22,151 bases of DNA. Origin: Entamoeba invadens IP1. Its lineage: Eukaryota; Evosea; Mastigamoebida; Endamoebidae. The DNA lies in NCBI RefSeq assembly GCF_000330505.1, contig NW_004443678.1, forward strand, positions 12,522 through 34,672, written 5' to 3'. The position numbers were made by a program, and so were the translations under genes. The notes beneath the pieces are model-generated. The model was not told the DNA's origin, ran no database searches, and worked only from the letters and a program-made list of their open reading frames with translations. Shown piece by piece: positions 19,424 through 22,151 of the stretch (position 1 is its first letter; each line of letters opens with the position of its first letter).

Positions 19424-20143
19424 CAAAAAGCGTCAAACCATGTAAACTCTGAACAACTTAAAAAATCGTTCAAGTATAATTACTGTTTTTGTCACCGATG
19501 TAACCGAGGCACTTCTCGTATTTTTGATAAAAACGAGGGAGCACTTATTAAACAATTCATTAATACAATTTCTAATCAACATTGGAGAACATTGTGGTAT
19601 AATTATACAATTAACAACAAAATTGACAAGGTCGCTCTTCAAACCCGTTTTTATGCAAATACACGTTTTTGTTACAATGAACTAATATTAAACTTTGTTT
19701 TTGAACACTTTGATGTATACAAAAATTTCCTAAAAAAGAATAATTTTAAATTTGAACCACAAAACGTTGTTAAAAATCGACTTGGAGAACCCAATCTCGA
19801 CAATCCTTTGTTTGTTGGAGCCTTATTTTACACCGAATATATTCTCAGTGAAATATCATTGATTCTGAGTTGGCTTCAGACACCAAAAATAACAATTTCT
19901 TTGGCTTTTCCAAGAATTCAAAATTACATTAAACGATTATTTGATTTAAGAAATATAATTAAAGACACTTTATTGACACAATTCTCATCTCTTCCTTTTA
20001 TAAGAGAAAATGATTCATTTGGTATTAAAATTCTGAGAGAAGTATGTTGTGATTTAACAACCAGAATGATTCAATCGTTCGTGTATCGATTTTCTAATCC
20101 CTTTAAAAATGTAAAATTCAAATTGGTCGATGTAAATCAGTAA
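19424..20143 (+). CDS. hAT piece 5: CxxH motif and helical region
   Basis: Open without a start codon from 19424. NYCFCHRCNRGTSRIF fits the C-x2-H-x-x-N motif that follows the second Asp in hAT transposases. HWRTLWYNY and long helices follow (FVGALFYTEYILSEISLILS). Ends at a TAA (20141-20143) caused by a frame change; the neighbouring frame is open from 20140 or a little before. Confidence 0.65.
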   Translation, partial: QKASNHVNSEQLKKSFKYNYCFCHRCNRGTSRIFDKNEGALIKQFINTISNQHWRTLWYNYTINNKIDKVALQTRFYANTRFCYNELILNFVFEHFDVYKNFLKKNNFKFEPQNVVKNRLGEPNLDNPLFVGALFYTEYILSEISLILSWLQTPKITISLAFPRIQNYIKRLFDLRNIIKDTLLTQFSSLPFIRENDSFGIKILREVCCDLTTRMIQSFVYRFSNPFKNVKFKLVDVNQ

Positions 20144-20877
20144 ACGAAAAACACCTTTATATAGAAACATACGACGAATATATAAAACTTTTCGAAGAAA
20201 ACACTCCTGAATATTTACGTCGTCAATTTAACGAGTCTCTTTACTCCGATAAATTTGTACAACTTGTTATAAATAACAAAAATGATCCATCTGAACAAAT
20301 AGAGCAATTTAAATGTGATTTAATCATGAGTTGTGAAGAACATGCATCAGAAGAATTGAAAAATATACAAATGTTTATTGAAAATGAATTAAACTTTGAT
20401 ATGTTCAAAAATATTAAAACATCCTTTTACAACCAAAATGTAATTCCAAAACAAATTAAAATGACCAAAAAAGAAAGAAAACAAATTGATGTCATTAAAG
20501 ACACATCGGGTCATTTTACTAAACTGTATGTACCAACTTTGTTCGATGTTGTTTTATCTGATCAGGTGGTTAATTCTCCTTTTGAAATTTTGACACAATG
20601 TACAAATTTTGGGAACTACACTGCAAATCATCTCACAGAATTTGTAAAAATATGTCCAATGGAATATCTAACAATGCAAAAAACCCTCGAAATGATCCAA
20701 AATGATCAAAGAAAATCTTTCCCCAAATTGATTCTGCTTGTGAAAGAATTAAATCTTATCGCAGTGACGAGTTGTGTTGTTGAAAAAAGTTTTTCAGTTT
20801 TGAAAGTAACTTTACATAAAAACATGTCAACAAGATCTGCAGAAATAGGCGTTGAAGCAAAACAAGTGTTTAATTAA
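20140..20877 (+). CDS. hAT piece 6: C-terminal dimerisation region
   Basis: Frame two bases on from piece 5, open from before its stop (VNEKHLYIETYDEYIKLFEE). The end carries the classical hAT C-terminal signature: FPKLILLVKELNLIAVTSCV followed by EKSFSVLK and a final helix ending KQVFN. This region normally mediates dimerisation and includes the catalytic Glu region. No stop interrupts this piece. Confidence 0.72.
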   Translation, partial: VNEKHLYIETYDEYIKLFEENTPEYLRRQFNESLYSDKFVQLVINNKNDPSEQIEQFKCDLIMSCEEHASEELKNIQMFIENELNFDMFKNIKTSFYNQNVIPKQIKMTKKERKQIDVIKDTSGHFTKLYVPTLFDVVLSDQVVNSPFEILTQCTNFGNYTANHLTEFVKICPMEYLTMQKTLEMIQNDQRKSFPKLILLVKELNLIAVTSCVVEKSFSVLKVTLHKNMSTRSAEIGVEAKQVFN

Positions 20878-21951
20878 GTTTAATTTTATTTTTTTACTGA
20901 ATGTATATACAAATGATTATATTTTTATTAAATTTATAAAAACTAAATTATATAAAAACGTTTTTTATTGTATAATATAATAAAAATGCTAAAAATTATA
21001 ATTTTGTTGAACTTATGTATTTGTGATTATTATTTTCTAATGTTTTGTTGACCCGGTACTTGGCAGCGGGGAAAATACTTGTTGGTTAACTCATTTGAAA
21101 ATAAATAATTGAAATTATATTAATATTATAAAAATTATTTATTGCAAATAATTTAATAATTAATTATTTATTCATCATCAAATTGTTTAAAATAATTGCT
21201 AATAAATTAAAAATTCATATTGACTTAAGTTAAATTATAAATAGTAATATAGTTAAATTATTGTTAATTATATTAAATTATTAAATATTTTTGTTAATTC
21301 TTTTTCAAAATACAACAATAACTGTGAATTTTCAATTGTTTTGTTTTAATTTTTAAATATCATTCAATTGATATATGTATTAATGAAATATAGTTTGGAT
21401 TTTATTAACAAATCATATATTTTATATATATTATTTTATATATATTATTTAAATACAATAATTATAAAACATGAATAAATAAATCCATTTTTGCCATATA
21501 TTATTTGGTGATTATATTTTATTTATTATTCGACCTTTGATCGAAATTTAAAAATAAAATAACTTCAGATGTTTGATCAATAACCATGATAAAAAATATT
21601 AAATGTGACTAAAACGACTTCTGATTGTTAAAAAACGTGTTTGTGATTAAAAAAATAATCAAATTGTGTTTTTTAAATTAACATTCTTTATAATTAAAAA
21701 CAATAATAATTATATTAAACTTATAAACTGTTAATTAAAAATATATATTCTATTGACAAAAAACAATTACAATGTAATGATAAACATTTAAATTCAATTT
21801 TATATTTACCAGATAATTGGTTAATTACAATGATAAAGCTCATAAAAATTGGATAAAAATACTAAACATAAGATATTAAAAAAATCTCGAATAGCACACA
21901 TGACAGAGTATATTAATTGAGTAACTGATTAATCAATTTTGCTGAAAATAT
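20878..21951. other. AT desert downstream of the hAT gene
   Basis: No gene seen. One isolated GC-richer phrase at about 21049-21079 (gacccggtacttggcagcgg and onward) could be the hAT or another element end, but no inverted partner was found. A duplicated TATATATTATTT unit lies at about 21424-21450. Confidence 0.5.
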
Positions 21952-22149
21952 CTACCTGTCTTTAAACATTGAAGGAATATAACCACATTTAGTGAAAACG
22001 AAAGACTTATGACTCAGAGTGAAAAGACTGTGTAAAATATGATAAGGCAACAAATTATTTGTATATTTCGAATGAGAAATTGGATGCTCCTGGATGAAAT
22101 GGTCCTGGAGATTGGCAGTAAAATAATATCGCTGACATGATGTAAAAGA
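21952..22149 (-). CDS. Possible 3' end of a gene running off the right edge
   Basis: On the minus strand a frame is open from the window edge for 65 codons to TAG at 21952-21954, in a patch with higher GC than its surroundings. It reads YYFTANLQDHFIQEHPISHS and later KSFVFTKCGYIPSMFKDR. No family recognised. Another minus frame in the same patch (SAILFYCQSPGPFHPGASNF) also looks coding-like, so a frameshifted remnant is as likely as an intact exon. Confidence 0.3.
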   Translation of the reverse strand, partial: SFTSCQRYYFTANLQDHFIQEHPISHSKYTNNLLPYHILHSLFTLSHKSFVFTKCGYIPSMFKDR

Positions 22150-22151
22150 TG

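Larger units (their letters stand above)
14360..20877 (+). pseudogene. hAT-family transposase, split by a nested MULE and decayed
   Basis: The order of pieces follows hAT transposases: N-terminal zinc finger, acidic Asn/Ser linker, helical segment, first catalytic Asp region (LIADSTKF, Asp at 18915-18917), second (CTVDGGSNM, Asp at 19110-19112), CxxH-type motif (CFCHRCNRG, about 19484-19510), long helical region, and C-terminal hAT dimerisation region (FPKLILLVKELNLIAVTSCV, then EKSFSVLK). The enzyme would cut and paste its own element in the nucleus. Breaks: a frame change in the TA run near 14721-14733, a TAA at 15349-15351, the MULE at 15638-18819, lost colinearity at about 19150-19423, and a frameshift near 20100-20140. 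Apart from the MULE, the protein would be about 1,000 residues, long for a hAT. The element's inverted ends were not found. hAT elements are known from Entamoeba genomes. Confidence 0.75.

Noticed and set aside
18826..19642. Minus-strand frames at 18826-19026, 19134-19370 and 19433-19642
   Set aside because: Antisense of the hAT pieces, or over the AT-rich interruption.

Overview
This is very AT-rich eukaryotic DNA with no intact conventional gene. The best fit is an Entamoeba genome, probably the reptile parasite E. invadens. Three things point there: a BspA-type leucine-rich-repeat fragment, a coiled-coil plus TLDc protein, and a mix of Mutator-like, hAT and Tc1/mariner-type DNA transposons. 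The species is inferred from family recognition, not from a search. One assembly gap of exactly 100 N lies at 11687-11786.

Layout. 1-6449 is almost entirely non-coding. It holds a possible 2.8 kb element bounded by inverted GGAAAAAACCGCTT-type motifs (286-3056), a 54-bp tandem repeat (3740-3847) and a less AT-rich island around 4141-4570. 6450-9910 is a cluster of three decayed host genes: an unrecognised + strand gene (6450-7522), a BspA-like LRR gene on the minus strand (7997-8849) and a TLDc-domain gene on the minus strand (8944-9910). Each is still readable but carries stops and frameshifts. 9987-13052 holds a 114-bp mariner-type MITE and a 1.93 kb element with terminal inverted repeats, 5-bp target duplications and clustered ACTCAC motifs.

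14325-20877 is the centrepiece. A hAT-type transposase gene, broken into about six reading-frame pieces, is split by a complete 3.18 kb Mutator-like element (MULE, 15638-18819). The MULE has inverted arms of about 728 bp that look almost identical, a 9-bp target duplication (AAACTATTA), and its own decayed FLYWCH/MULE transposase on the minus strand. The two halves of the hAT gene are in the same frame on either side of one target copy. The insertion is therefore clean and probably happened while that part of the gene was still open.

20878-22151 is AT desert, with a less AT-rich stretch at the right edge that may be the end of another gene on the minus strand.

The genes do not form a pathway. 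The window reads as a transposon graveyard next to decayed members of Entamoeba surface or repeat gene families. I found no convincing new biological system. The most informative points are the nested insertion, the well-kept MULE arms around a broken transposase, and three hidden pseudogenes that standard gene calling would miss or mis-call.
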